Of a stretch of 64,000 bases of DNA, positions 17,442-26,726 are shown piece by piece. Numbering within the stretch: position 1 is the first letter of the stretch; every line of letters begins with the position of its first letter. The translations under genes were made by a program, and so were the position numbers. A model generated the notes under the pieces. The model was given only the letters and a program-made list of their open reading frames with translations, did not search any database and had not been told where the DNA came from. Source of the DNA: CAVROP01 sp050012175 (lineage in GTDB: Bacteria > Acidobacteriota > Terriglobia > UBA7540); NCBI GenBank assembly GCA_050012175.1, contig JBEKHR010000001.1, positions 1-64,000 of the forward strand, given 5' to 3'.

Positions 17442-18005
17442 ATGGCCGGAAAGAAACCATCCCGCAGCGTCGAAGGAACCGAGAAGGTCTGGGGACTCAA
17501 GGAAATCGAACAGCTCATCGACGTCCTGATCGATCGTCAGGTGACTGAATTCGAGATGGAACAGAACGGCGCGAAGATTCGCGTCAAGCGCGGAAACCAC
17601 CCAGTTTCGAATCCGGTGACCCCCGAAGCTTACCTGTCTATTCCTGGTGCTCCTACGCTGTCGCCTGTGCCTGCCTCGCCTTCCCCTCCGGCCCCAGAAC
17701 CACTACCAGTCGCAGAATCCCTGACAGCCGATACACCTGCAGAATCCACTGAAGATTTGTACGTCATGAAGTCGCCCATCGTCGGGACCTTTTACGCGGC
17801 CCCAGCGCCCAACGCTCCGCCATTCGCTAAGCCAGGTGATGTCGTGCAGTTGGGCCAAGTGCTCTGTATCATTGAAGCTATGAAGCTTATGAACGAATTG
17901 GAATCTGAAGTGGCAGGAGAAGTTGTTCGCGTCTATGTGGAAAGTGGCCAGCCGGTGGAGTACGGGCAATCCCTGTTTGCTATCAAGCCCTCACGGAAGA
18001 AGTGA
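17442..18005 (+). CDS. accB: Acetyl-CoA carboxylase biotin carboxyl carrier protein
   Basis: 187 residues. I prefer ATG 17442, with GGAGAG about 8 nt upstream, over the in-frame GTG at 17433. N-terminal helix (LKEIEQLIDVLIDRQVTEFE), Pro-rich hinge (about 70-105), and a C-terminal biotinyl domain with the biotin lysine in CIIEAMKLMNELE. It carries carboxybiotin between AccC and the carboxyltransferase for malonyl-CoA synthesis. accC follows after a repeat-filled 233-bp spacer. Confidence 0.95.
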   Translation: MAGKKPSRSVEGTEKVWGLKEIEQLIDVLIDRQVTEFEMEQNGAKIRVKRGNHPVSNPVTPEAYLSIPGAPTLSPVPASPSPPAPEPLPVAESLTADTPAESTEDLYVMKSPIVGTFYAAPAPNAPPFAKPGDVVQLGQVLCIIEAMKLMNELESEVAGEVVRVYVESGQPVEYGQSLFAIKPSRKK

Positions 18006-18007
18006 AT

Positions 18008-18230
18008 CGAAACGAGCAATTGGAAACTGGAAAACGGAAACTGGAAAATAGAAACTGGAAACTGAAAGATGGAAACCTGCGAAGCTTCTTGGTGGCTGGT
18101 TTCGGTCTTCACAGTCCCATATTCAAGGACCTACTAAGAGCTAACCAAAAGACGCACTAGTTTCGATCTTCCAGTTTCCAGTTTCCGTTTTCCAGTTTCC
18201 AATTTCCATTTTCGATTTTCCAGTTTCTGC
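18008..18230. repeat. Self-complementary GGAAACTG tracts between accB and accC
   Basis: 18008-18072 is a short-period tract of GGAAACTG/GGAAAACG units. 18162-18230 is the complementary tract (CCAGTTTCC units). A stretch of nearly 30 bp beginning ATTGGAAACTGGAAAACG is present exactly in inverted orientation in the second tract, so the spacer can fold into a long hairpin with a loop of about 90 bp. Confidence 0.85.
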
Positions 18231-18238
18231 TGTGCACA

Positions 18239-19591
18239 ATGTTTAGGAAGATCCTGATTGCCAATCGCGGTGAAATCGCCCTGCGCGTAATCTGCGCCTG
18301 CAAGGAGCTGGGGATTGAGACGGTAGCGGTCTATTCCGAAGCCGACCGGTACTCGCTTCACGTGCGCTTTGCGGACGAGGCCGTGTGCATCGGCCCCCCC
18401 CGCAGCGCGGACAGTTACCTCAACGTGGCGAGCATCATTTCCGCTGCAGAAATCACCGGCGCCGAGGCGATTCATCCCGGATACGGGTTCCTGGCGGAAA
18501 GCGCTTACTTCGCCGAGGTTTGCCAGGCCTCCAACCTGACCTTCATAGGTCCCCGTCCAGAGGCCATGCGGATGATGGGGGATAAGAACCAGGCGCGCCG
18601 GACTATGGCGGAGCTGGGCCTGCCTGTCATTCCCGGCTCCGAAGTCATTCGATCGGAAGCGATGGCGCTGGAAGAGGCCGAGCGCGCAGGGTATCCGGTC
18701 ATGGTGAAGGCTGCGGCGGGCGGGGGAGGACGCGGGATGCGCATTGTCCGGACGCCCAGTGAGCTGCCGCATGCCATTCAAGCTGCCCAGAATGAGGCCG
18801 CGGCCTCGTTCGGCACCCCGGATGTATACTTGGAGAAGTACATCGAATCGCCTCGCCACATCGAGTTCCAGGTGATGGGCGACCAGCACGGTAAGGTGCT
18901 GCATTTCGGCGAGCGGGAGTGTACGATTCAGCGCCGCCACCAGAAGCTGGTGGAAGAATCTCCTTCTACTCAACTTGACCAGCAGGCAAGGGAGCGCGTG
19001 GGTGCCCAGGTCGTTCAGGCCCTACAAAAAATTGGTTACACCAATGCGGGGACGGTCGAGTTCCTGATGGACGAGAATCGCAACCTTTACTTCCTGGAGA
19101 TGAACACCCGCATCCAGGTCGAACACGCGGTGACCGAAATGGTGACGGGGGTCGATCTCGTGAAGATGCAGATTCACATCGCGGCAGGCAGCCATCTGGA
19201 CTTTGAGGGGAAGACAATTGCATTGAGCGGACATGCTATCGAGTGTCGGATTTGCGCCGAAAACCCGGGAACCTTTGCTCCTTCAGCAGGCAAGGTGACG
19301 GCCTTTCACCCTCCCGGCGGGACAGGCGTCCGAGTGGATACTGCCGCCTACGCCGAATCCGTGATTCCCCCCTATTACGATTCTCTTATTGCCAAGCTGG
19401 TGGTGTGCGGCAACGACCGCGCGGAGGCGATAACCCGTATGGCCCGGGCCCTGGAGATGTTCATCATTGAGGGTATATCCACCAGCATCCCCGTACACCA
19501 GAAAGTCATGGCTGATCCGGATTTTCGGGCAGGGAAGTTTGACACGCACTTCCTCCGGCGTTTCATCAAGAACAGTGATGATATCATTTAG
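18239..19591 (+). CDS. accC: Acetyl-CoA carboxylase, biotin carboxylase subunit
   Basis: 450 residues, full family length. N-terminal MFRKILIANRGEIALRVI, ATP-grasp loop KAAAGGGGRGMRIV, the FGERECTIQRRHQKLVEE region, catalytic NTRIQVEH, and the biotin carboxylase C-terminal domain from about 335. It carboxylates the AccB biotin with ATP and bicarbonate. No ribosome site is evident because the repeat tract abuts the start codon. Confidence 0.96.
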   Translation: MFRKILIANRGEIALRVICACKELGIETVAVYSEADRYSLHVRFADEAVCIGPPRSADSYLNVASIISAAEITGAEAIHPGYGFLAESAYFAEVCQASNLTFIGPRPEAMRMMGDKNQARRTMAELGLPVIPGSEVIRSEAMALEEAERAGYPVMVKAAAGGGGRGMRIVRTPSELPHAIQAAQNEAAASFGTPDVYLEKYIESPRHIEFQVMGDQHGKVLHFGERECTIQRRHQKLVEESPSTQLDQQARERVGAQVVQALQKIGYTNAGTVEFLMDENRNLYFLEMNTRIQVEHAVTEMVTGVDLVKMQIHIAAGSHLDFEGKTIALSGHAIECRICAENPGTFAPSAGKVTAFHPPGGTGVRVDTAAYAESVIPPYYDSLIAKLVVCGNDRAEAITRMARALEMFIIEGISTSIPVHQKVMADPDFRAGKFDTHFLRRFIKNSDDII

Positions 19592-19611
19592 AGTTCTTTC
19601 CGATAGCGCCC

Positions 19612-20238
19612 ATGGGTTTTTCGATCCCACGCCTCTATGCCATAGTCGACCCCGCGAGGGCGGGCGGCCGTCTGCCAGCCGTGGTAGCGAGGGAACTCCT
19701 TTCGGCAGGCGTCCGGTTGATACAATTTCGTGACAAGCATGCGTCGTCCCGGCAACTCTACGAGACTTGCGCAGAACTGAAGGAACTCCTTCGGGACTCT
19801 GGTTGCAGCCTGATTGTGAACGATCGGGCTGACGTGGCACGGGCCACGGATGCCGACGGGGTTCACTTGGGCCAGGATGACCTGCCAGTCGAGATGGCGC
19901 GCCGCGTTCTTGCACCGGACAGATTGATTGGGTGTTCCACTCACTCGGTGGGCCAGGTCGTTGAGGCGGACCGCTCGACGGCCGATTACATCGCTTTTGG
20001 TCCCATCTTCCCTACGGCCAGCAAAGAAAACCCCGACCCGGTGGTTGGGTTGGAGGGCTTGCGGGAGGCGCGGCGGGTTACTCGGAAGCCGTTAGTCGCG
20101 ATCGGTGGGATAACTCTGCACAACGCCCGTGAGGTTCTTGCGGCGGGCGCGGATTCGGTGGCTGTGATTGGTGACCTTCTGAATGGACCTGACATCCGAG
20201 GACGGGCGCGAGAGATCTTGGGGGTCTTGAGCGACTAA
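19612..20238 (+). CDS. thiE: Thiamine-phosphate synthase
   Basis: 208 residues, a (beta/alpha)8 barrel. Motifs: IQFRDKHASSRQLYE, LIVNDRADVARATDADGVHL with GQDDLP, IGCSTHS, YIAFGPIFPTASKENPDP and the phosphate-binding VAIGGITLHNAREVLAAGAD. It joins HMP-PP and THZ-P to make thiamine phosphate. It lies 20 bp after accC, likely co-transcribed. No THI-box riboswitch was seen upstream. Confidence 0.94.
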   Translation: MGFSIPRLYAIVDPARAGGRLPAVVARELLSAGVRLIQFRDKHASSRQLYETCAELKELLRDSGCSLIVNDRADVARATDADGVHLGQDDLPVEMARRVLAPDRLIGCSTHSVGQVVEADRSTADYIAFGPIFPTASKENPDPVVGLEGLREARRVTRKPLVAIGGITLHNAREVLAAGADSVAVIGDLLNGPDIRGRAREILGVLSD

Positions 20239-20248
20239 CTGAAGAGCG

Positions 20249-20368
20249 AGGATTCAGGATTCGGGATTCAGGATTCAGGAGATAGAAGCAAGCGTGGCGC
20301 AGGTATCACTCTACTGGATTCACGATGGATAGAGGCTGAAAGCTGATGGCTGATAGCCGAGCGCTGAT
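20249..20368. repeat. Short-period intergenic repeat tracts
   Basis: GATTCAGGATTCGGGATTCAGGATTC-type units (20249-20281), then GCTGAAAGCTGATGGCTGATAG units (20333-20368). The second motif recurs at about 22042-22083. No gene lies here. Confidence 0.7.
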
Positions 20369-20394
20369 GCCTGACGACGGACTCCTGAAGGTAG

Positions 20395-21912
20395 ATGTTT
20401 TCAAGCGCGATGCCCGAACCCCGGCCCAACATGGCAACTTCCGCTTCCCTGAACGCGACTTCCCAGACCCCTTCCTCTGAGTTGGTCAAGGGCCTCCGCC
20501 TGTACGATTGCACGACGATCGTCATGGGCTCGATGATCGGCTCGGGGATTTTCATTGTAGCCGCTGAAATTGCTCGCGAAGTGCGGTCCCCGGGCCTTCT
20601 GCTGCTCTGTTGGGTCGTCAGCGGAGTTATGACCGTCGCGGCAGCGGTAACTTACGGTGAATTGGCCGGAATGATGCCCACCGCCGGCGGGCAATACGTT
20701 TACTTGCGAGAGGCCTTCGGACCGCTTTTTGGATTTCTTTACGGCTGGACCCTTTTCCTGGTGATCCAGACCGGGACGCTGGCCGCGGTGGCGGTGGCTT
20801 TCGGGAAGTTCCTGGGCGTCCTAGTACCCTGGGTTTCGACGCAGAATCTTCTAATTGATCTTGGACGCATTGAGGTTTTTCACCATTCGGTTGCCGCGAC
20901 CCTTTCTTCGCAGCAACTGGTGGCGGTTCTTTCTCTGCTCTTCCTTAGCGTTCTAAACATCTTCGGGTTGCGCCTCGGGGCATGGGTGCAGAATGTTTTT
21001 ACTACCCTCAAAGTAGCCACGCTGTTAGGGCTGGTGGCTTTTGGGCTATGGTGGTCGCATGTTGACCCCGCGGCGGCTGTCCAGAAGCAAAGCCTATGGG
21101 CTGGTGTGCATTGGAACCTGACTACGTTGACCGTTCTCTCCGTGGCCTTGGTCGGGCCGCTGTTCTCCTCCGATGCCTGGAATAACGTCACCTTTACAGG
21201 CAGCGAGATCGTCAACCCCAAGCGCGACCTGCCGCTGGCACTGTTTGTGGGTACAGCCACCGTGTGCTCTCTGTACGTGGCGTGTAACTGGGTCTATCTC
21301 CGCGTCCTGCCATTCTTGGGAAGTCCGCTGGCTTCGGGAGCGTTAGGACGCGGCATCCAATACGCGGCAGAAGATAGGGTTGCGACCGCGGCGGCACAGG
21401 TCATGCTGGGCGGTAAAGGCGCGACTCTGATGGCGGCGGCAATCATGATTTCAACCTTCGGCTGTATGAATGGGCTGATCCTGGCGGGTGCCCGCGTTTA
21501 CTACGCCATGGCCAAGGATGGTCTGTTCTTTCATGCCGTGGGCAGAGTGGATTCCAAACATCACACCCCAGCAATTTCCCTCTTAGTCCAAGCAGCGTGG
21601 GCCGGGCTGTTGACCTTGACCGGGACTTACAGCGAATTGTTGGAATACGTGGTCTTCGCGGTGGTATTGTTCTATGCTCTGACTATCGTGGGAGTGTTTC
21701 AGCTTAGGCGGACACGTCCCGAAGCGCCGAGGCCTTACCGGGCCTGGGGCTATCCAGTGTTGCCGGCAATCTATATCGCCTTTGCCTTGTTTGTGGAGTG
21801 GGCGCTGCTTACGCACAAAACTGGACGCAGCCTGGCCGGGCTTAGTATTGTTGCCGTTGGGGTGCCGGTTTTTTTCCTTTGGCGCCGAAAAACAGTGACA
21901 AGTGACGAGTGA
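20395..21912 (+). CDS. Amino acid permease, APC superfamily (LAT-like)
   Basis: 505 residues with 12 predicted membrane helices. GAAGG precedes the ATG. TM1 carries the substrate-binding MGSMIGSGIFIV, followed by TYGELAGMMPTAGGQYVYLREAFGPLFGFLYGW, typical of the heteromeric-type (LAT/SteT) branch. It is probably an inner-membrane amino acid exchanger or importer. The substrate cannot be read from sequence. It is followed by a second APC permease of a different branch. Confidence 0.88.
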   Translation: MFSSAMPEPRPNMATSASLNATSQTPSSELVKGLRLYDCTTIVMGSMIGSGIFIVAAEIAREVRSPGLLLLCWVVSGVMTVAAAVTYGELAGMMPTAGGQYVYLREAFGPLFGFLYGWTLFLVIQTGTLAAVAVAFGKFLGVLVPWVSTQNLLIDLGRIEVFHHSVAATLSSQQLVAVLSLLFLSVLNIFGLRLGAWVQNVFTTLKVATLLGLVAFGLWWSHVDPAAAVQKQSLWAGVHWNLTTLTVLSVALVGPLFSSDAWNNVTFTGSEIVNPKRDLPLALFVGTATVCSLYVACNWVYLRVLPFLGSPLASGALGRGIQYAAEDRVATAAAQVMLGGKGATLMAAAIMISTFGCMNGLILAGARVYYAMAKDGLFFHAVGRVDSKHHTPAISLLVQAAWAGLLTLTGTYSELLEYVVFAVVLFYALTIVGVFQLRRTRPEAPRPYRAWGYPVLPAIYIAFALFVEWALLTHKTGRSLAGLSIVAVGVPVFFLWRRKTVTSDE

Positions 21913-22083
21913 CGAGCAGAAGCCGGGTGTCAGGAGGATGGGTTCTGGGTGTCAGGGGACCGAGAGGGGCGGGTAGCAGGTGAGGGGAATCCAAAATCTA
22001 AAATCCAAAATCGCCCCAGTCCCCGCCCCCATTTTCCAAAGGCTGGAAGCTGATAGCTGAGTGCTGAAAGCTGACTGCTGACA
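21895..22083. repeat. Short-period repeat tracts between the permease genes
   Basis: GTGACAAGTGACGAGTGACG at the 3' end of the first permease and beyond (21897-21916), GAATCCAAAATCTAAAATCC units near 21988-22012, and AAGCTGATAGCTGAGTGCTG units at 22049-22083. Related tracts occur at 20333-20368, 28503-28645 and 61424-61465. Confidence 0.7.
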
Positions 22084-22098
22084 CTTAGGGGAGATGCA

Positions 22099-23583
22099 AT
22101 GCCGAGTATCTGGACAAAGAAGAGCATCGACCAGTTGAAAAAGGATGCGAGCGACTCTGAGCACGGCTTACGGCGCACGCTGGGGCCGCTCGCCCTGATA
22201 TCTCTGGGTATCGGGGCGATTGTGGGCGCGGGGATTTTCGTGCTTAGCGGGGTTGCGGCCCAGCACACCGGGCCGGCGCTAGTGGGTTCAGTGGTCCTCT
22301 CCGGTGTGGGTTGCGCTTTTGCGGGCCTGTGCTACGCGGAGTTCGCATCCATGATTCCGGTGGCTGGCAGCGCCTATACTTACGCTTATGCGACAGTGGG
22401 GGAATTCCTGGCCTGGATCATTGGCTGGGATCTGATCCTTGAGTATGCCGTGGGGGCCACGACCGTCTCGATCGGATGGTCAGGTTACCTCGTTTCCTTC
22501 TTGCAGAAGACGCTTCATTGGCCTTTTCCCGCCGAACTGAGCAAGAGCCCGTGGGAGACTTTGAAGCTGGCGGACGGAACGGTCATTCATCCGATCTTTA
22601 ACCTCCCCGCCGCTTTTATCGTTATCCTCATCACCACTTTGCTTATTGTCGGGATACGTGAGTCCGCCAACTTCAACAGCACCATTGTCTTGATTAAGGT
22701 TGGGGTGGTTTTGCTCTTCATCTTCTTCGGAGCGCTGTATGTCCATCGGGCCAACTGGCATCCGTTTCTCCCCGCAAACCAGGGGACCTTCGGAGAATTT
22801 GGCCTTAGCGGTGTGCTGCGTGGGGCGGGCATCATTTTCTTCGCATACATCGGTTTTGACGCTGTATCCACGGCAGCCCAGGAGGCTCGCAATCCGGAAA
22901 GGGACATGCCGATTGGCATTCTTGGATCGCTGGCGATTTGCACGCTGCTCTACATTGCCGCGGTCCTGGTTCTCACGGGGATTATGCCTTTTCGCCAGCT
23001 CAACGTCCCGGATCCATTGGCGCTGGCGATAGATTCCACAGCGGCGCGTTGGTGGCTTTCGCCCATCGTGAAGATCGGTGCATTGCTGGGAACAACCGCC
23101 GTAATCCTGGTGATGATGCTGGGCCAGACACGCGTTTTCTATTCGATGGCTCACGATGGCTTGCTGCCAAGGCCATTCGGCAAGATCCATCCCCGGTTTC
23201 GTACCCCTTATATAAGCACAGCATTGACGGGAGTATGCGTCGCCTTGGCAGGGGGGCTCTTGCCCCTGAGGATTGTGGGCGAGTTGGTCAGCATTGGGAC
23301 GCTGCTGGCTTTTGTCATTGTGTCGGGATCGGTCATGGGAATGCGCAGGATGCATCCAGAGATTCGCCGGCCTTTCCGCACACCCTTCGTGTGGTTCGTC
23401 GGACCCATGGGGATGATTGTTTGCGCGGCACAAATGGCGGGACTTCCCGGCGACACTTGGTTGCGTTTGTTCATTTGGATGACGATTGGTCTTTGTGTTT
23501 ACTTTGGTTACGGTCGCCGGCGCAGTGTCCTGCAAAACCAGGAAAGGCGGCGCGAGCTTCAGCAAGCGGCCGCGCCCAAGTAG
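22099..23583 (+). CDS. Amino acid permease, APC superfamily (CAT-like)
   Basis: 494 residues; GGGGAG lies 6 nt before the ATG. N-terminal cytoplasmic segment then 12 membrane helices. TM1 has LGIGAIVGAGIFVLSGVAA, TM2 SGVGCAFAGLCYAEFASMIP and TM3 GSAYTYAYATVGEFLAWIIG, as in the cationic amino acid transporter / YfnA branch. C-terminal basic tail RRRSVLQNQERRRELQQ. The substrate is not predictable from sequence. A palindromic repeat follows the stop. Confidence 0.9.
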   Translation: MPSIWTKKSIDQLKKDASDSEHGLRRTLGPLALISLGIGAIVGAGIFVLSGVAAQHTGPALVGSVVLSGVGCAFAGLCYAEFASMIPVAGSAYTYAYATVGEFLAWIIGWDLILEYAVGATTVSIGWSGYLVSFLQKTLHWPFPAELSKSPWETLKLADGTVIHPIFNLPAAFIVILITTLLIVGIRESANFNSTIVLIKVGVVLLFIFFGALYVHRANWHPFLPANQGTFGEFGLSGVLRGAGIIFFAYIGFDAVSTAAQEARNPERDMPIGILGSLAICTLLYIAAVLVLTGIMPFRQLNVPDPLALAIDSTAARWWLSPIVKIGALLGTTAVILVMMLGQTRVFYSMAHDGLLPRPFGKIHPRFRTPYISTALTGVCVALAGGLLPLRIVGELVSIGTLLAFVIVSGSVMGMRRMHPEIRRPFRTPFVWFVGPMGMIVCAAQMAGLPGDTWLRLFIWMTIGLCVYFGYGRRRSVLQNQERRRELQQAAAPK

Positions 23584-23646
23584 TTCGTAGAGGCGGGCTT
23601 TAGCCCGGCACACATGCCCTTCGTAGAGGCGGGCGCTACGAACAGC
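23584..23646. repeat. Hairpin repeat, GTAGAGGCGGGC type
   Basis: Two copies of TTCGTAGAGGCGGGC; the first is followed by TTTAGCCC (hairpin) and the second by GCTACGAA. An ATG inside it (23614) opens into the next gene but is not a credible start. Confidence 0.7.
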
Positions 23647-23661
23647 GCAGGGTTTCTGCTT

Positions 23662-25746
23662 ATGTTCACTGCGTTGGCCAAAGCTCTTCTTCGGGAATAC
23701 CGCACGCACCGCATGGCGCGTTTCACCGTGTGGGTGTTGGCTTACGGGGCTGCCTTGTGGAGTGTGGATCAGCTCTCCAGCGGTGCCCCGGCAGCGCTTT
23801 GGGCTTTGTTCTGGCTCGCGGCTATGCCCTGCGGCGTTTACTATCTGGGGCGGCTCGTGATATTCATCCGGCGCCGCTTGCTCTGGCGGCTCCGCCGGCG
23901 GCTGGTTGTTACTTATGTATTTATCGCTATTGTCCCCATCGTCTTGATTGTGTTTCTGGTGTGGCTGGGCATTTACATTGTTAGCGGTCAATTCGCTGCG
24001 TTTCTTGTCGCTTCGAACTTGGGCGAGCACTTCGATGAGCTACTGCAAGTTAATCGTGCTGTGGCTCACGAAGACCAACTGAATAGTACTTCCAGGGCGG
24101 CGGAGACGCTGGACGGGCTGCGGAACTTCTACGTCAAGGAGTTGCATCAGCACGCCGTAAGTTATCCGGGTCTGGAGATAACCCTTCGGGTTGGATCGCA
24201 AGTTCGAGCGTTTCGCTTGGACGGAACCAAAATCCAATCCCCTCTGACGATTCCCGCTTGGTTCAAGCAGGAGGAGTTCGCAGGGATTGTAATGGACAGG
24301 GGTCATCTCGCGTTGCGTTCCATCGAGCGTGGCCCTACGGCAGCGGGCAGTCTGGTTGCTATCCTGTCCCAACCCATCACGCCGGAACTGCTGGATATGG
24401 TGGGAGAGGGCATCGGACCGGTCGGGGTGGTGACGGGGCGGCCTGTGCAAACGGAATCGGGTCTGCCAAGCTCGAAACCACACTTGGTTTTGAGCACCTC
24501 TGAGGGAGACTTCGCCCTCTCAGGGAGCATATACTCGAAGAATCTAAAGCTTCCGGAACCTGTAAGTCGGTTTGACTTCATTGTGAGGGGGGCTTCGTCA
24601 CTAGACCCGGTTTCCTGGGAGGGCGGGACGCAACAGAAGTTGACCGCGCCGGCTTTCGTTTATGTCAGCTCGAGAGTCATAGCCCTGAGTCGACGCCCTC
24701 TTGAGACCCTGGGAGAGTTTTCCGAAGTCTATGTATTCGTGTTCAAAGCAATCGCCGTTGTCTTCCTCGTTATCGAAGGCGTCGCGCTCTTCATTGGAGT
24801 CCGCTTGACACGTTCGATCACTCATACCGTAGACAAGCTTTATAACGCTACGGAGCGAGTGAAGAAGGGTGACTTCTCGTACCGCATCCGGGTTCCTTCA
24901 AATGACCAGATCAGCGCGCTAGGAGAGGCCTTTGACAGCATGACAGCCTCGGTGGAGCGCCTGCTGCGGGAATCCGAGGAGAAACTTCGTCTTGAAAGCG
25001 AGCTCGAGATTGCGCGCGAGGTCCAGGCACAGTTGTTTCCCCGGTCTGCGCCGGAAGTTCCAGGCCTGGCGCTTTATGGAGTCTGCAAGGCGGCGCGCTC
25101 GGTCAGCGGCGATTATTACGACTTCCTCAAGCTGGGCGAAAACAGGGTTTGTTTGGTGCTCGGGGATGTCAGTGGGAAAGGGATTTCGGCAGCCCTGCTC
25201 ATGGCAGCCATCCAGTCTGCTCTTCGCGCTCAGTTCTACGACGGCTTCGGGCTCACGAGCGGTTCTCACACATTGGCTCTTTCGACCGCAGCGGTGGTCA
25301 GCAGGCTGAATCTCCAACTTTATGAGAACACCCCCCGGGAAAAATACGTGACCTTCTTTTTTGGTGTGTACGACGCGGCAACCCGCACCTTGACATACAC
25401 GAATGCAGGTCACCTGCCTCCTGTATTGCTCCGCCGCGGGAAGGTCGAGCGGCTTAGGGTGGGCGGTACGGTGGTCGGCCTTTTCTCTCCGCTTACCTAC
25501 GAGCAGGCGGAAATTCAGATTCAGCCGGGGGACCTGCTTCTGGCCTTCACCGATGGGATTACTGAACCCGAGAACATTTACGGCGAGGAGTTCGGGGAAG
25601 ACCGCATGCTGGAGGTGGTGCGCCGCGCCCGGAACGCTTCGCCCCAGATCCTTGTGGAAGAAATCTATCGCAGTGTGAGTGATTGGACCGGAAGCCCTGA
25701 ACTCCAGGATGATATGACGCTGGTTGTCGCGAAGGCTTCGGAGTGA
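23662..25746 (+). CDS. Membrane-bound PP2C-type phosphatase with HAMP domain (RsbU/SpoIIE-like)
   Basis: About 694 aa from ATG 23662; the upstream in-frame ATG lies in a repeat. Two to three N-terminal membrane helices (residues about 25-120), a periplasmic segment of about 250 aa, another helix (about 375-398), HAMP (RSITHTVDKLYNATERVKKG), then a SpoIIE phosphatase domain with RSVSGDYYDF, LVLGDVSGKGISAALLMA, AFTDGITEPEN and DDMTLVVAK. Such enzymes dephosphorylate anti-anti-sigma factors in partner-switching stress responses. No STAS or RsbW partner is in the window. Confidence 0.9.
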   Translation: MFTALAKALLREYRTHRMARFTVWVLAYGAALWSVDQLSSGAPAALWALFWLAAMPCGVYYLGRLVIFIRRRLLWRLRRRLVVTYVFIAIVPIVLIVFLVWLGIYIVSGQFAAFLVASNLGEHFDELLQVNRAVAHEDQLNSTSRAAETLDGLRNFYVKELHQHAVSYPGLEITLRVGSQVRAFRLDGTKIQSPLTIPAWFKQEEFAGIVMDRGHLALRSIERGPTAAGSLVAILSQPITPELLDMVGEGIGPVGVVTGRPVQTESGLPSSKPHLVLSTSEGDFALSGSIYSKNLKLPEPVSRFDFIVRGASSLDPVSWEGGTQQKLTAPAFVYVSSRVIALSRRPLETLGEFSEVYVFVFKAIAVVFLVIEGVALFIGVRLTRSITHTVDKLYNATERVKKGDFSYRIRVPSNDQISALGEAFDSMTASVERLLRESEEKLRLESELEIAREVQAQLFPRSAPEVPGLALYGVCKAARSVSGDYYDFLKLGENRVCLVLGDVSGKGISAALLMAAIQSALRAQFYDGFGLTSGSHTLALSTAAVVSRLNLQLYENTPREKYVTFFFGVYDAATRTLTYTNAGHLPPVLLRRGKVERLRVGGTVVGLFSPLTYEQAEIQIQPGDLLLAFTDGITEPENIYGEEFGEDRMLEVVRRARNASPQILVEEIYRSVSDWTGSPELQDDMTLVVAKASE

Positions 25747-25827
25747 GCCCGGGTCACGGCATTGCCCAACCCGCGGAAGTTCGATAGACTGGGGCAGCTA
25801 GCCAAGAGCTCCGCGCCTGGTATCCGG

Positions 25828-25886
25828 CGTAGGGCCGGGGCTTGCCCCGGCCAAAGGCCGACCCCGCCTCGCGGGGTCGGCCCTGC
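25828..25886. repeat. GC-rich double hairpin repeat
   Basis: GGCCGGGGCTTGCCCCGGCC and GACCCCGCCTCGCGGGGTC hairpins in series, flanked by GTAGG and CCTGC ends. The adjacent reading frame is open through it but it precedes the real start of the following gene. Confidence 0.75.
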
Positions 25887-25908
25887 CTTTGATTCAAGGA
25901 GTAGTAGG

Positions 25909-26652
25909 TTGTCTCTGCGGAACCGTGTGGCCTTGGTAACCGGCGCCTCGCGAGGCATCGGGAGGGAGATTGCCTTCGCTTTGGGCCGGGCGGGGGTTCG
26001 TGTAGCCATCAGCTACCGAACTAATAAATTGGGCGCTCAAAAAGTTGTCGACGAATTGCGCCGCGTGGGAGCCGAAGGGGTAGTTTTCCCGACTGACGTT
26101 ACAGACTCCGCGCGCGTGGCGGAATTGATTGAGGCGATCGTCAACCGATTTGGGCATCTGGATATTCTGGTCAACAGTGTGGGTGTGTTCGATTGGAAAC
26201 CGGTTGTGGAGTCGACCCCTGAGGAATGGCACTCCGTGGTCGCCTCAAACCTCTTCAGTGTGTTTTACACGACCAAGTTTTCCGTGCCCGTAATGCGGCA
26301 GAAGCATTGGGGACGAATTATCAACCTGGGGGCTGTGGGAGCGGAGCGGGCCTTCGGACAAGCCAAGATCTCAGCCTACTCGGCAGCCAAAGCTGGGCTG
26401 GTGGCCTTTTCGCGCTCCGTGGCGCTGGAAGAGGCACGCAACGGAATTACCGTGAATGTTGTAAACCCGCCGGTAATCGACGAAAAGGCATTATCCCTGG
26501 AGGAAGCAGAGAAGTTGATAGACGCCAGGTTCCCGGTGGGCCGTCCTGCCACCGGCCGCGACATCGCGGAGGCTGTCAAGTTCTTCGCTTCCGAGGAAGC
26601 CTCCTTCATTACCGGTCAGGTTCTTAGCGTGAGCGGTGGCTGGATGCTTTAG
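25909..26652 (+). CDS. Short-chain dehydrogenase/reductase, FabG-like
   Basis: 247 aa from TTG 25909, which has AAGGAG seven bases upstream. The frame is open to 25762 but the extension translates the double hairpin repeat. Rossmann motif TGASRGIGRE near the N-terminus, NSVG at about 90 (NNAG equivalent), and YSAAKAG with the catalytic Tyr-x3-Lys. C-terminal FITGQVLSVSGGW is typical of FabG-class reductases. The reading as 3-oxoacyl-ACP reductase is possible but unproven; no other fab genes adjoin. Confidence 0.88.
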   Translation: MSLRNRVALVTGASRGIGREIAFALGRAGVRVAISYRTNKLGAQKVVDELRRVGAEGVVFPTDVTDSARVAELIEAIVNRFGHLDILVNSVGVFDWKPVVESTPEEWHSVVASNLFSVFYTTKFSVPVMRQKHWGRIINLGAVGAERAFGQAKISAYSAAKAGLVAFSRSVALEEARNGITVNVVNPPVIDEKALSLEEAEKLIDARFPVGRPATGRDIAEAVKFFASEEASFITGQVLSVSGGWML

Positions 26653-26726
26653 GGGCTGTCCGTGGTCGCTTGTTGATTGCGAAGCCAAGGTGTTGCCACG
26701 AAATAACTGTTCCATGATCCATTGAA

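Noticed and set aside
22480..24030. 516-codon open frame on the minus strand
   Set aside because: It lies antisense to the CAT-like permease and the start of the SpoIIE phosphatase gene, which both have strong family motifs. Its translation is low-complexity His/Gln/Asn/Pro-rich with no ribosome site.
25762..25908. N-terminal extension of the FabG-like protein
   Set aside because: It translates a double hairpin repeat. A TTG with AAGGAG at 25909 gives the normal family length.
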